NCBI GenBank assembly: GCA_002353205.1
Contig: DEJE01000003.1
Span: forward strand, 1 to 64,000
Length of the DNA stretch: 64,000 nt
Source: Prevotella sp. UBA2756
Lineage (GTDB): Bacteria > Bacteroidota > Bacteroidia > Bacteroidales > Bacteroidaceae
Direction of reading: 5' to 3'
The position numbers and the translations under genes are program-made. The notes under the pieces are model-generated. The model was not told the DNA's origin. It did no database searches and worked only from the letters and a program-made list of their open reading frames with translations. Shown here piece by piece: positions 1 through 8,902 of the stretch (the first letter of the stretch is position 1; every line of letters starts with the position of its first letter).

Positions 1-146
1 GTGTAGAACAGCCCACGCTATACGCGCGAACCATCATACTCCCTTGCGATGCTTAAGAAATTTCTCAGGTTTCCTATAGCAAGAGAAGCATAACGCTTCG
101 TATTATCAATATGTCGTGCAAAGATGGCATATCGCCACTATGCGTT

Positions 147-155
147 GCAAAGATA
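147..155 (-). promoter_or_regulatory. Leftward -7 promoter box, target gene outside window
   Basis: On the minus strand this reads TATCTTTGC, matching the Bacteroidetes -7 box TAnnTTTGC. No clear -33 TTTG lies at the usual 17-22 nt. Bases 1-250 hold no recognisable gene, so the transcribed gene would lie left of the window. Confidence 0.35.
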
Positions 156-251
156 CTCAAAAAACTTCAATTATCGCTACTTTTAGTGTCACATAGGTGT
201 GATTTTAGATGAAATTTGCTTAAATTACGCGCGAAACACTATTTTTATGCC

Positions 252-280
252 TTGTTCTCAATAAAAATGTGTACCTTTGC
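252..280 (+). promoter_or_regulatory. Promoter of the AlbA_2-domain gene
   Basis: TTG at 252-254 and TACCTTTGC at 272-280 are spaced by 17 nt and fit the Bacteroidetes sigma-ABfr promoter. Transcription should begin near 287. This rules out start codons upstream of that point and favours the ATG at 308. Confidence 0.6.
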
Positions 281-307
281 ATGATAAGAAACGAGTATTC
301 ATATACA

Positions 308-1705
308 ATGGAATTAAAGCCTCTGATAGCAGAATGTACTGCATACGATTTCAAGGTAATGCTTGAAGAGAAGAAACCTAAGAGTTGGCTGAAAAGCGTA
401 AGCGCTTTTGCCAATGGCTTGGGCGGTTCCCTTTTCTTTGGCATAGATAATGATGGGATCGTCAAAGGACTTGATGATGTGCAGCATGTTTGTGAAGCTA
501 TTAGTAGTAAGATTCGGGATTACATGGATCCTCTGCCAGAGGTGGAGATGATTCCCCATGATATAGATGGTTTACATATCTTACAACTAAAAGTCAATGC
601 GGGGCATTATACCCCGTATTACTATGTTGGAGATGGTCAGCGTGTTGCCTTTGTCCGTGTTGGTGATGAGAGCATACCTGCAACAGCAGAACAAATGGTT
701 CGCTTGGTGCTGAAAGGTACAAACAAAACTTTCGATTCCCTTCAGTCTGATTATAAAGCAGAGGATTACTCTTTCACCATTCTGACCAATACGTTCAAAA
801 AGCGCACCCATCAAGAATGGGACAAAAAGTATCTCCTTTCATTTGGCCTTGTAACTGGTACTGGGATTCTTACGAATGCAGGAGCGTTGCTTGCGGATGA
901 CAGTCCCATGTGGCAATCACGCCTCTATTGTACACGATGGGATGGTAAGGAAAAGGGCGATGCCATCAACGATGCAGAGTTTACAGGCAATGTCCTCATA
1001 CTACTCCGTGAAGCCATGAACTTTGTAAAGTCAAACACCAAGAAAGGTTGGGAGAAACTGCCTGATGGCCGAAAGAACAAACCTGAGTATGCAGAACGTG
1101 CCGTTTTGGAAGCGATGGTAAACCATTTCATCCATCGTGACTATACAGTAATGGGCAGTGAAGTTCATCTTGACATCTATGATGACCGCCTCACTGTAAC
1201 ATCTCCTGGTGGTATGTATAATGGACTGTTGATTCAGAATTTGAACATCGCAGATGTTTCTTCTGAAAGACGCAATCCGATACTCGCAAACGTGATGGCA
1301 CAATTGGATTTTATGGAAAAGCGTGGCAGTGGACTCACCCGTATCTGCAACGAGACAAAAGCCTTGGAAGGTTATAAGGACGAACTGAAACCAGTCTTCA
1401 AGTCTACTCCAACTCAATTTCAGACCATTATCTATGCCACTACCGACACACAAAATGTCGGAGACCATGACGGAGACATGTCGGAGACGAAACTCACTGA
1501 GCGTCAGCAGAAAATACTCAATCTCGTCAAGGAGAATCCAGCAATAACTGGCAAACAAATGTCGGAGATTCTGTCGGTGAGTCAGCGCACCATCGAACGT
1601 GACCTTTCTGCTTTACAGAAGCTTGGTGTTATGAAGCGTGAAGGCAAGGATAATGATGGGAAGTGGATTGTTGTTAATAATAGCAAGGTAAACTATGACA
1701 AATGA
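308..1705 (+). CDS. AlbA_2 (Schlafen-type) putative DNA-binding transcriptional regulator
   Basis: A 465-aa protein of the widespread family annotated as ATP-binding or AlbA_2-domain regulators. The N-terminal 130 residues carry the AlbA_2 signature (SAFANGLGGSLFFGIDNDG). The middle has the GHKL-like part with NHFIHRDY and a KRGSGLTRI motif. The C-terminal 60 residues form a winged helix-turn-helix (LTERQQKILNLV, QRTIERDLSALQKLG). In-frame GTG 269 and ATG 281 lie in the promoter or at the expected transcription start, so ATG 308 (MELKPL) is chosen. It probably acts as a cytoplasmic regulator. Such genes are common beside mobile and defence genes, which fits the next genes, but no target is visible. 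Confidence 0.8.
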   Translation: MELKPLIAECTAYDFKVMLEEKKPKSWLKSVSAFANGLGGSLFFGIDNDGIVKGLDDVQHVCEAISSKIRDYMDPLPEVEMIPHDIDGLHILQLKVNAGHYTPYYYVGDGQRVAFVRVGDESIPATAEQMVRLVLKGTNKTFDSLQSDYKAEDYSFTILTNTFKKRTHQEWDKKYLLSFGLVTGTGILTNAGALLADDSPMWQSRLYCTRWDGKEKGDAINDAEFTGNVLILLREAMNFVKSNTKKGWEKLPDGRKNKPEYAERAVLEAMVNHFIHRDYTVMGSEVHLDIYDDRLTVTSPGGMYNGLLIQNLNIADVSSERRNPILANVMAQLDFMEKRGSGLTRICNETKALEGYKDELKPVFKSTPTQFQTIIYATTDTQNVGDHDGDMSETKLTERQQKILNLVKENPAITGKQMSEILSVSQRTIERDLSALQKLGVMKREGKDNDGKWIVVNNSKVNYDK

Positions 1706-1734
1706 CAACGTTACTGGATATTAATTCTTATTAA

Positions 1735-1878
1735 ATGAAAGTGGCTATAATACAAATGTCCGATCTGTATATAGCATCGGATAAAGATTATATCATAGAT
1801 AAAGCAAAAAAACACAAGTTCTTAAATGTTTGCAGACCCACTCTCTCTGACAATTGGATAATAATCATAACTATATGA
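1735..1878 (+). pseudogene. Remnant of a metallophosphoesterase N-terminus
   Basis: A 47-codon open frame begins MKVAIIQMSDLYIASDKD. This resembles the start of calcineurin-like metallophosphoesterases, whose first strand reads M-K-(I/V)-x-x-(I/L)-x-x-S-D-(I/L)-H. The metal-binding His is Tyr here, and similarity ends after about 30 residues before a stop at 1876. The rest of the gene is absent. I infer a deletion scar in the accessory region; a chance short frame cannot be excluded. Bases 1879-1970 show no further gene, only an 18-codon frame at 1904-1960 that I do not support. Confidence 0.4.
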
Positions 1879-1970
1879 ATTAGGGAAAGCGTTGCTTAAA
1901 AACAATGGCAAAGGGAATTAAAGTTGATTGTTTCCGTGAGTATGATGTGAGAATAAATTAAATTTGAAAT

Positions 1971-4676
1971 ATGGAGAATATAAGTAAAGCAATAAAAGCT
2001 CTTTTCGTGAAAATGAGCGGAGATGAGATCCTAAAATATGCAGGATTCTTACCTCTTGAGAAGACAGATCACATAGAAAACAGCAATCAAAGACTTGATT
2101 CAAACATACCAGAGTCTATTGTCATAAACAAACTATTACAAGTTGATTTTGAAAGCACTATCGACCAACTCAATATTGTTTATCAAATAATACAAGACAA
2201 ATGGGTCATTAAAGACAAATCAAATTTAAACTTACAATTTCGAAATAGTGAATCGGTCTTTAATGCGCTTCTTCATTTTGCATCCAAATGTCTCACTGTA
2301 AAAGACGGAGAGCCTCTTTGTCAATATCGTACATTATTACGTTGGCATCTAATCGCAGAACAAGTTGGTGAAGATCTTCTGACGACTGCTTTTATTGCAT
2401 CGCATGATATAAAACGAAAGAAAAAGAGAAGTACATTCGATTGGAGTGCTTATTTGGGGCATGACTGCAAAGAACTAAATTACATTCTTGAGAAGCCGAT
2501 GGCAGAATTGCACATGCACTTGAAAGGTTCTTCATACAACTTTGACTTGAGTTGGTCTTGCTTGATGAATCATATCGGCATTATGCAAAGCCGTTTTGAA
2601 TCAGAACATCCTCTTCACCCATATATTGATCCAGACAAGACTCTATATGAAAAAGTGAGGAGAGCTGCAGCTATTAGATACTATTTGGCTGTTGCTGTTG
2701 GTTGTGTTAAAGATGACCTGTCATTAGCACAATTATATTCTTTTTTGAACGACAAAGTGGATGAAAAAAATCTTCCGAAAAAAAACGAAGAAAGAGAATT
2801 TAGGAAAAATGAATTGGGAATTAAAAAAGAAGTAGATATCCTTGAAAAAATAGACAAAAGTCGCGAGAAGACGAAGAGATTTATCAAAGAAAAGTTTGAA
2901 CAGGCTAAAATCAATCAACATTTTAGTGATCAATTAACGGATAATGATATTATTGATTACATCCCCGTGCTGCATTATGAAAGTGAGCCTATTGAAAACA
3001 AGGTCTTAGCTCCAGAAAGAGCTTTGATGTATTCTGTTTTCTCTGCTATTTATGGGGGTAATGAGGAGTCATCTGATATTGCGACATTATTCTATGCATA
3101 TCTGGCATATAAAACATATTTCAGAAATGCGATTATACAGTTGAACGAGAGGGTCGGTTTTGCCAATTTTGCCAGTTATGAAGAAAGAAAGACCGACTAT
3201 ATCCTTGAGGATTATTATCATTTACTGTATAAAGCAGCCATTGAAGGTTTCTTGGAAAAAGGAACAGACAGATATATTGAAGCAAGAGTTGTTCCCAAAG
3301 ATACAGAAGAAGGCATAGTTAGATCACTTTTTGACTATTGTAAAGAAATCGATGAAAAATACAAGAAAAAATACTCATTTATCTTTCATTTCATCAAACA
3401 AAGAGATGAACCTAAAGGAGAAGGCTTCTATCGACATTATGATTTACGACATGCAATAAAAAAACAGGCTTATGCCATCTATCAGTTTAGAAGTAATAGA
3501 AAAAACTGGGAAGGTGACAACAACTTGGTAGGCAAGGTCGTTGGTTTGGATGCTGCAAATTCCGAGGTGTTCTGTAGACCAGAGGTCTATGCACAGGCTT
3601 TCAGGTTTCTAAGAGGACACGAGATAACAATTGATGAAGAGACGGAAGAATATCCTAAAGATCTTAATATTACATATCATGCAGGTGAGGATTATATGGA
3701 TATTGCTGATGGATTGCGAGCCGTAGAAGAGGCAATGCTTTTCTTAAATTTAGGAAATGGCGACCGCTTGGGACACGCGCTGGTGCTTGGTACTGATGTT
3801 AGAAGTTATTATGAAAAGCGCTATTATACTATATGCGCGAGTAAACAAGTCCTCTTGGACAATTTGGCATGGTTGCATCATAAATGTATTCGTTTGACAG
3901 GTTACACACAACTATGTGGTTGGCTGGACATCATGTTTTTGAAATATTTTGATGATATTTACGGCAAACACGATGAGAAGGAGGATAATATCATTGATTC
4001 GTTTTTTACCGATGAAAAGAATAAAGATCTATCAGACGACATCAATGACTATTATCTATCTTGGCTGTTGCGTGGTGATTCACCCGTTATAGGAACAGAA
4101 CTGGCTACTGAAAATTTGGACAAGGCGACCTCAACGATAGATAGGCAATGGGCATATGCGGGTATGAATCATCAGGTTTGTGCTGAGGTTGCCTTAAAAA
4201 ATGAGCGTGCTCGACAATTGTTCGATGCGTATCATTCTTATAAATATGCAAATAGAGGATATAAAGGAGATACACTGACTATACCACCTATGTATAGAGA
4301 CGAGTGGTATATGCTATTAGAAAAGATACAGCAGCAACTTCTTGACAAAGTGGAAAAAAGACATATCGCAATAGAATGTAATCCCTCATCAAACTTCAAG
4401 ATAGGAGAAATTGAACGATATGATGAGCATCCTATTGCTAAATTTTTCAACTATGGCCTTAAGACTCCATATCCCCGACATGATATTGCAGTTTCTATCA
4501 ACACGGATGACCAGGGCGTTTTTGCCACCTCTTTAGAACGTGAATATTCGCTCATGGCTTTGGCGATAGAAAGAAATCGTTATAAGGAATATGAGAATTC
4601 TCCAAGAGCTATATGGGAATGGCTTGATAGAGTAAGGGAGCTTTCTATGGAACAAAGGTTTAACAAAATAAAATAA
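1971..4676 (+). CDS. RdrB-like large adenosine-deaminase-superfamily protein
   Basis: A 901-aa metal-dependent hydrolase with the adenosine deaminase signature in order: HMH at 181-183 (zinc ligands), YHAGED at 569-574 (His plus catalytic Glu), RLGHA at 599-603, CNPSSN at 803-808 and NTDD at 844-847. Canonical adenosine deaminase is about 330-350 aa. This one has a 180-aa N-terminal extension and insertions of roughly 385 and 200 residues between motifs. That architecture recalls RdrB, the deaminase of the RADAR antiphage system. RdrA, its ATPase partner, is not visible here. The 139-aa gene follows after 7 nt, so the two are probably co-transcribed. All key residues look intact, so activity on adenosine, a nucleotide or RNA is plausible; substrate is unknown. 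Confidence 0.75.
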   Translation: MENISKAIKALFVKMSGDEILKYAGFLPLEKTDHIENSNQRLDSNIPESIVINKLLQVDFESTIDQLNIVYQIIQDKWVIKDKSNLNLQFRNSESVFNALLHFASKCLTVKDGEPLCQYRTLLRWHLIAEQVGEDLLTTAFIASHDIKRKKKRSTFDWSAYLGHDCKELNYILEKPMAELHMHLKGSSYNFDLSWSCLMNHIGIMQSRFESEHPLHPYIDPDKTLYEKVRRAAAIRYYLAVAVGCVKDDLSLAQLYSFLNDKVDEKNLPKKNEEREFRKNELGIKKEVDILEKIDKSREKTKRFIKEKFEQAKINQHFSDQLTDNDIIDYIPVLHYESEPIENKVLAPERALMYSVFSAIYGGNEESSDIATLFYAYLAYKTYFRNAIIQLNERVGFANFASYEERKTDYILEDYYHLLYKAAIEGFLEKGTDRYIEARVVPKDTEEGIVRSLFDYCKEIDEKYKKKYSFIFHFIKQRDEPKGEGFYRHYDLRHAIKKQAYAIYQFRSNRKNWEGDNNLVGKVVGLDAANSEVFCRPEVYAQAFRFLRGHEITIDEETEEYPKDLNITYHAGEDYMDIADGLRAVEEAMLFLNLGNGDRLGHALVLGTDVRSYYEKRYYTICASKQVLLDNLAWLHHKCIRLTGYTQLCGWLDIMFLKYFDDIYGKHDEKEDNIIDSFFTDEKNKDLSDDINDYYLSWLLRGDSPVIGTELATENLDKATSTIDRQWAYAGMNHQVCAEVALKNERARQLFDAYHSYKYANRGYKGDTLTIPPMYRDEWYMLLEKIQQQLLDKVEKRHIAIECNPSSNFKIGEIERYDEHPIAKFFNYGLKTPYPRHDIAVSINTDDQGVFATSLEREYSLMALAIERNRYKEYENSPRAIWEWLDRVRELSMEQRFNKIK

Positions 4677-4683
4677 CAGAAAA

Positions 4684-5103
4684 ATGAATAAAATATTTTT
4701 AAAAGAATGCTTCTTGCAGAAGACAAATCAGTATGAAGCATTAGACGTATTATCTAAAGATGAAAATGATTTGAAACTCGGTTCGTTTCTATTTCTTTGT
4801 TTTGACGAGAAAAAAGATAAGGAGAAAAAACTAGTTTTTGCAAAAACAAAAGTTAAAGATGGAAATATAGAGGGTGAAGAAAAAACAATAGGCATCCTAT
4901 CTGAAGAAGATGCGAAAGAAATTAAGCCGTATCTTGAAGTGGGAAGAATGGACCTATATGAATGTCGAATTAGTAGATTTGACAAGGATGGAGATGAAAA
5001 CAAGAGGTTTAGCATTGCCATTTTCATAGTATCAAAGGAACACGCCAATCAACAGCAAGATAGGGCTGAAGCAAATCCTCAACCAATTGATGATGAAGCT
5101 TAA
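4684..5103 (+). CDS. Small acidic protein, possible HIRAN-like domain
   Basis: A 139-aa protein with no signal peptide or membrane segment. Residues 30-120 read like a HIRAN module: LKLGSFLFLCF, then a charged strand, then KTIGILSEEDAKEIKPYLEVG and YECRIS, resembling the G-x-(I/L)-x-x-x-x-A-x-x-I-x-x-x-(L/I)-x-x-G pattern of HIRAN. The tail is acidic and glutamine-rich. It lies 7 nt after the RdrB-like gene and is probably its partner. Its last 4 nt overlap the 3' end of the convergent SNF2 gene. HIRAN domains often occur with SNF2 helicases, so the neighbourhood is suggestive, but the domain call is by eye and weak. As a gene it is well supported by its spacing. Confidence 0.6.
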   Translation: MNKIFLKECFLQKTNQYEALDVLSKDENDLKLGSFLFLCFDEKKDKEKKLVFAKTKVKDGNIEGEEKTIGILSEEDAKEIKPYLEVGRMDLYECRISRFDKDGDENKRFSIAIFIVSKEHANQQQDRAEANPQPIDDEA

Positions 5104-7316
5104 TCTATCAAAGCTTTAAGGTCTTCCAATGAAAGATGCTCGTTTGTAGTATTAAACAGTTCTGTCGTCTGACGTTTGCGATCCTGTAACAGGAGTATCT
5201 TCTCCTCTACAGTGTCTTTACAAACAAGGCGTAGCGCTAAGACATTCTTCTTCTGACCAATGCGATGGGAACGTCCCATTGCTTGGTCTTCGACTGCGGG
5301 ATTCCACCAGTCATCTAAGAGGATGACTCGATCGGCTGATGTCAGGTTGAGACCTACGCCCCCGGCCTTAAGACTTATTAAAAAGACGGTTATTGATGAA
5401 TCTGATTGAAACCGTTCTACAGGTGTCTTCCTATCACGGGTGTCACCATAAAGGGTGACAAATCGGATACCAGCTTCCTGAAGTTTAGATTCCATCTGAT
5501 GGAGAGCTGTTACAAACTGAGAGAACACCAATACCTGATGGCCTTCTGAACGGAATGCGTCAATATAATCAATAGCAACAGGAAATTTTGATGGAATGCA
5601 GGCCTGACGTAACCGTAGAAGTCCTTCTAATGCAATACTACTGAGACGACCACTCAAACCTGTTGCAAAAGCTTGAAGGATAGCAGTGTGGATGTTTTGA
5701 TAGTTCTTCCGTTCTTGATCTGTCAATTCAATAAAGATAATTTTTTCTATCCGTTCAGGTAAATCCGAAAGAACCACTTGCTTCTCCCTGCGTAGAATAA
5801 ATGGCTTCAGCAGTTTACTGGTTATACTTATATAAGTTTCAGGCTGGGTCTGAACACCTAATCTGTGGAGGCGTTGGTACAAACTTTTCAGTGGTGGCAT
5901 CAGTATCATGAAATGAGACCATAGTTCTTCTATAGAATTTTCAATGGGGGTGCCAGTAAGTATGATTTTATGCTTGCAGTCAAGTTTGCTTATTGCCTGG
6001 TATTTTTTTGTCTGTCTATTTTTTACAATCTGGGCTTCGTCAATGATAATTGTATCGTAATGATGATTTATATAGTTTTCAAGATGGATACGTAGCATGT
6101 CATAGCTAACAAGTGTGAGCTGAGGCATCAATTGTGGAGCAAAACGGAGGATTTCATTCTGCCAATTATATATTAAAGAGGTTGGAGCAATTATAAGATG
6201 TTGGACTTGGACATCCAGACAACAGAGGTGGGCAATGACTTGAAGTGTCTTGCCAAGTCCCATTTCATCAGCCAGTAGACAACCATGATGGTTCTTACGT
6301 TGCTGTTGGAGCCAAAAAACGCCATCTTCTTGATAAGTTCGGAGGGTTGCAAGGATTTTTTTATTAATTGTATCTTTAATAAATTGTCGTTCCGATGACG
6401 AAAGAGGAACGTTTTCCTGATATAGCTGAAGTACATCGGTAGTGCCCCCTAATAGTTTGATAGTTGTTTTATCATCGCTTTTCTCTGCATCTTTACGTTG
6501 GAAGATTGTAATATGACCATCACTTTCATGATAATTGCGACTGTTAAGATAGCCGTCAAGCAACTGCTGGGCAAACTCTGAAGAGGATATGTCCTCTGTT
6601 GAAAACCAAATAATACCCGAAGGTTCACGATGAGCATAAGCTTTTGACAACTTCTGTTCTTGGTTGGGTACGTAAAGAGTCCACCCATTGTTTACGAATT
6701 CTTGAAGTTGTTGGGTATCTGGTTCATCCAAATTCAAGGTTGCAGTGGTTGCATCATAAGAATCTCCAAGTTTAGACAATAAAGAAGACTCCGCGTCGTA
6801 ATCTCTTTGGAAAAGCTTGTTGTCTGAAGTAACAAATGGGAGTGAAGAAAAAGTGGGATAAAAGGAGCTAAGTGCATCAGCATAGCGCAATCTTACCTGA
6901 AGGTTGTGATGCCAAGAATTGATATTACTGATATATAATTCTCCTCCGATGAGTCGTCCAATCTTAATTTTGTCAGTTTGATTGTTTGAAGGTAGTTTAA
7001 TTTGCCCTTTTTTTATGCTGCCTTTGGGAGCAGATTCTACAAAATTATATGGATGACATATGATGACATGCTGAACAAGCGGATTTTCTAAAAGACGGTG
7101 AGGAATACGAAATGGCTGAGTCGATAGTCCTGCGTGATTAAGTAAGGAAATAAGTTCATTGGACGTAGAAATCCCTGATTTCTGAATGTCACTAAGTGTT
7201 ACTTTGCGCAGAAAAGGGGCAATAGTTTTGCTATTCCCTTCCAGGCATACTTCTACACGTATAGCCGGAATCGGTTTGGCATATTGTTCGGAAATGCAAA
7301 GCAGGCGGTAGGACAT
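5100..7316 (-). CDS. SNF2-family DNA-dependent ATPase/helicase
   Basis: A 738-aa SNF2 protein. The N-terminal 300 residues are unassigned. Motif I is DEMGLGKT at 350-357, motif II is DEAQ at 426-429 (usually DEAH), motif III is LTGTPIENS at 453-461, and the C-terminal RecA lobe has SLKAGGVGLNLTSADRVI near 648-665 and GRSHRIGQ at 681-688. All catalytic motifs are present, so it should be an active ATP-driven DNA or nucleoprotein translocase. The start lies 4 nt after the stop of the radical SAM gene, so translation is likely coupled and it is the last gene of the precursor-peptide operon. That pairing is unusual, because SNF2 enzymes are not normal RiPP components. It ends by overlapping the 139-aa gene tail to tail. 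Confidence 0.9.
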   Translation of the reverse strand: MSYRLLCISEQYAKPIPAIRVEVCLEGNSKTIAPFLRKVTLSDIQKSGISTSNELISLLNHAGLSTQPFRIPHRLLENPLVQHVIICHPYNFVESAPKGSIKKGQIKLPSNNQTDKIKIGRLIGGELYISNINSWHHNLQVRLRYADALSSFYPTFSSLPFVTSDNKLFQRDYDAESSLLSKLGDSYDATTATLNLDEPDTQQLQEFVNNGWTLYVPNQEQKLSKAYAHREPSGIIWFSTEDISSSEFAQQLLDGYLNSRNYHESDGHITIFQRKDAEKSDDKTTIKLLGGTTDVLQLYQENVPLSSSERQFIKDTINKKILATLRTYQEDGVFWLQQQRKNHHGCLLADEMGLGKTLQVIAHLCCLDVQVQHLIIAPTSLIYNWQNEILRFAPQLMPQLTLVSYDMLRIHLENYINHHYDTIIIDEAQIVKNRQTKKYQAISKLDCKHKIILTGTPIENSIEELWSHFMILMPPLKSLYQRLHRLGVQTQPETYISITSKLLKPFILRREKQVVLSDLPERIEKIIFIELTDQERKNYQNIHTAILQAFATGLSGRLSSIALEGLLRLRQACIPSKFPVAIDYIDAFRSEGHQVLVFSQFVTALHQMESKLQEAGIRFVTLYGDTRDRKTPVERFQSDSSITVFLISLKAGGVGLNLTSADRVILLDDWWNPAVEDQAMGRSHRIGQKKNVLALRLVCKDTVEEKILLLQDRKRQTTELFNTTNEHLSLEDLKALID

Positions 7317-7320
7317 AGGC

Positions 7321-8655
7321 TTAAAACTGATAATAATAGAGATAACTGTCTATCATCTTGCGCTCTAATTGCGAAATGAATTCCTGTGAGCATTTTATCT
7401 GTAGCATCGGACCTTGATATCCAATCAATTTGCCATTGAAATTACAATCTTCTATTCGACAACCTCCACAGCAAATATATCGCAGGTGACAGGCTTGACA
7501 TGGATGGAGATTGTCAACAGAGGTAGTGTTATGAAGGAGCTTGCCCTGCTCTATGAAAGGTCTTATTGACTTCCCTTTTATATTACCATAACTTTCTACT
7601 TCTGATAGCCGATTACAATAGTACACCTCTCCATCAGCTCCGATAGAAATACCTCCATATCCACAATTTCGAGTTATACTGTTAGGCTCATGTCCCTCTA
7701 TAAAGTTCGAATATTGAGCATTAGGATTGACTGCACGTTCTATCTCCATCACTCTATTATAAAAAGAACGATTTTCTTCCTCCGTATAGTTTGTATTGCG
7801 TCCTTGTAATATCTTCTTACTAAGTTTAAAAAATACGGGATATTTGCACTGTTCCTTAATAACCTCTACCATCTGATGGTATTTTGGAGCAGCATCCTGC
7901 TGAAGGTTTTTAAAGGTAAAAGTTGTAGCTACGGAAGTCCGAATTCCTGCATTGGCAAAACGAATGACGTTGGCTACTATTTTATCAAAGTGTCCTGCTC
8001 CTCGAACTTTAGCATTTGATTGCTCATCGAAACCGTCAATGCTAATTTGAATCTCACTAATGTATGGAGATAGCTTATTAATTGATTCTTCTGTCCAAAG
8101 GATACCATTAGAAAGTACGGTTGTAGTTAGCCCTTGTTGATGGCTATGGATAAGAATGGTTTCAAAATCACGGTTCATTAAGGGTTCCCCTCCGGTAAAG
8201 GTCACATTTACCCCCCCCTGGTGGCGGAAGTCCGTCAATATGCGTAGCCATTCTTCTTTGGTAAGCTCATTTGCCAATGGTTTGCCAGAGCGCATAAAAC
8301 AATGGTCACAACTGAGATTACAGGCATTTGTAAGATAACAATTAATCTGTTGGGTTACATCATTCGGTATTGGAGATGGTGTTGCATTAGTGTTACCAAA
8401 CTCCCGCGCAGTAATAGCTGCGAGAAGTCGTTGGAATTCATTTTGCTTGTCAATATCTGTAATTAGCGGGAAAACATCTCCAATGGTTTTTCCTGTAAGC
8501 AGACCCTCCAAAATTATTTTTTGAAAATCGGTTATAACTAACCAGTTAGCTGTAGACACGGCTACTACCAACCATCCCTCCTTGCAACTTCTGAAAATCA
8601 CATCTTCAGGAAAAAAGAATCTGTCTGTGCTATTGAGCGTTCCGCTATGTTTCAT
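7321..8655 (-). CDS. Radical SAM/SPASM peptide maturase with N-terminal RRE-like domain
   Basis: A 444-aa radical SAM enzyme. Residues 10-90 look like a PqqD-type RiPP recognition element (hydrophobic strands, then FQKIILEGL). The cluster motif CNLSCDHC sits at 112-119 and GGEP at 155-158. The C-terminal SPASM region has Cys at 331, 347, 386, 389, 395, 396, 399, 404 and 422, enough for auxiliary [4Fe-4S] clusters. Such enzymes install thioether or carbon-carbon crosslinks in ribosomal peptides. A 36-codon peptide gene lies 100 nt upstream and is the likely substrate. The product class (sactipeptide, ranthipeptide or other) cannot be read from sequence. Confidence 0.88.
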   Translation of the reverse strand: MKHSGTLNSTDRFFFPEDVIFRSCKEGWLVVAVSTANWLVITDFQKIILEGLLTGKTIGDVFPLITDIDKQNEFQRLLAAITAREFGNTNATPSPIPNDVTQQINCYLTNACNLSCDHCFMRSGKPLANELTKEEWLRILTDFRHQGGVNVTFTGGEPLMNRDFETILIHSHQQGLTTTVLSNGILWTEESINKLSPYISEIQISIDGFDEQSNAKVRGAGHFDKIVANVIRFANAGIRTSVATTFTFKNLQQDAAPKYHQMVEVIKEQCKYPVFFKLSKKILQGRNTNYTEEENRSFYNRVMEIERAVNPNAQYSNFIEGHEPNSITRNCGYGGISIGADGEVYYCNRLSEVESYGNIKGKSIRPFIEQGKLLHNTTSVDNLHPCQACHLRYICCGGCRIEDCNFNGKLIGYQGPMLQIKCSQEFISQLERKMIDSYLYYYQF

Positions 8656-8672
8656 ATCTTAATTCTTAAAAA

Positions 8673-8705
8673 TTGTGTTCCATGGTCTTGGACCGTGGAA
8701 CACAA
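8673..8705 (-). terminator. Hairpin between precursor and maturase genes, probable attenuator
   Basis: Two 15-nt arms (8673-8687 and 8691-8705) are complementary with one mismatch and a 3-nt loop. On the minus strand the hairpin is followed by AATTTTTAAG, a short U-run. It lies between the precursor stop (8756) and the maturase start (8655). A leaky terminator here would give more precursor than enzyme transcript, as in many RiPP operons. That role is inference. Confidence 0.6.
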
Positions 8706-8755
8706 CCCAATTGGGTAACTATACCGTGATATGAACTTAATCCTTGATCAGGGGA

Positions 8756-8866
8756 TTAGTTCTTGTTCACATCGCAGTTCTTAAAACAGTACATAGCACC
8801 TATGCGCTCTGTCTTTCCTGCTTCTTTTGTCTCCCAATTGAACGAAATTGTGAAATTCTCTTTCAT
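8756..8866 (-). CDS. Putative RiPP precursor peptide (36 aa)
   Basis: A small gene between the M42 peptidase and the radical SAM enzyme. It encodes 36 residues starting MKENFTISFNWETKEAG and ending MYCFKNCDVNKN, with Cys at 27 and 31 in a short hydrophobic-then-polar C-terminus. The N-terminal half is polar and leader-like. Evidence for a real gene: an ATG 37 nt after the peptidase stop, A/T-rich spacing before it, and a hairpin with U-run after it. Its position before a maturase with an RRE-like domain marks it as a ribosomally made, post-translationally modified peptide. I recognise no known precursor family. The two Cys residues are natural candidates for radical-made thioether links. Confidence 0.7.
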   Translation of the reverse strand: MKENFTISFNWETKEAGKTERIGAMYCFKNCDVNKN

Positions 8867-8902
8867 TCTGAAAACTTTTAATTTTTAAATTAATAATGTT
8901 AC

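Noticed and set aside
1904..1960. 18-codon frame before the deaminase gene
   Set aside because: Too short, with no family likeness and no ribosome-site or promoter support. It could be a decayed fragment.
308..5103. Complete RADAR system
   Set aside because: Only an RdrB-like protein is present. The upstream gene is an AlbA_2 regulator and not a large RdrA ATPase.
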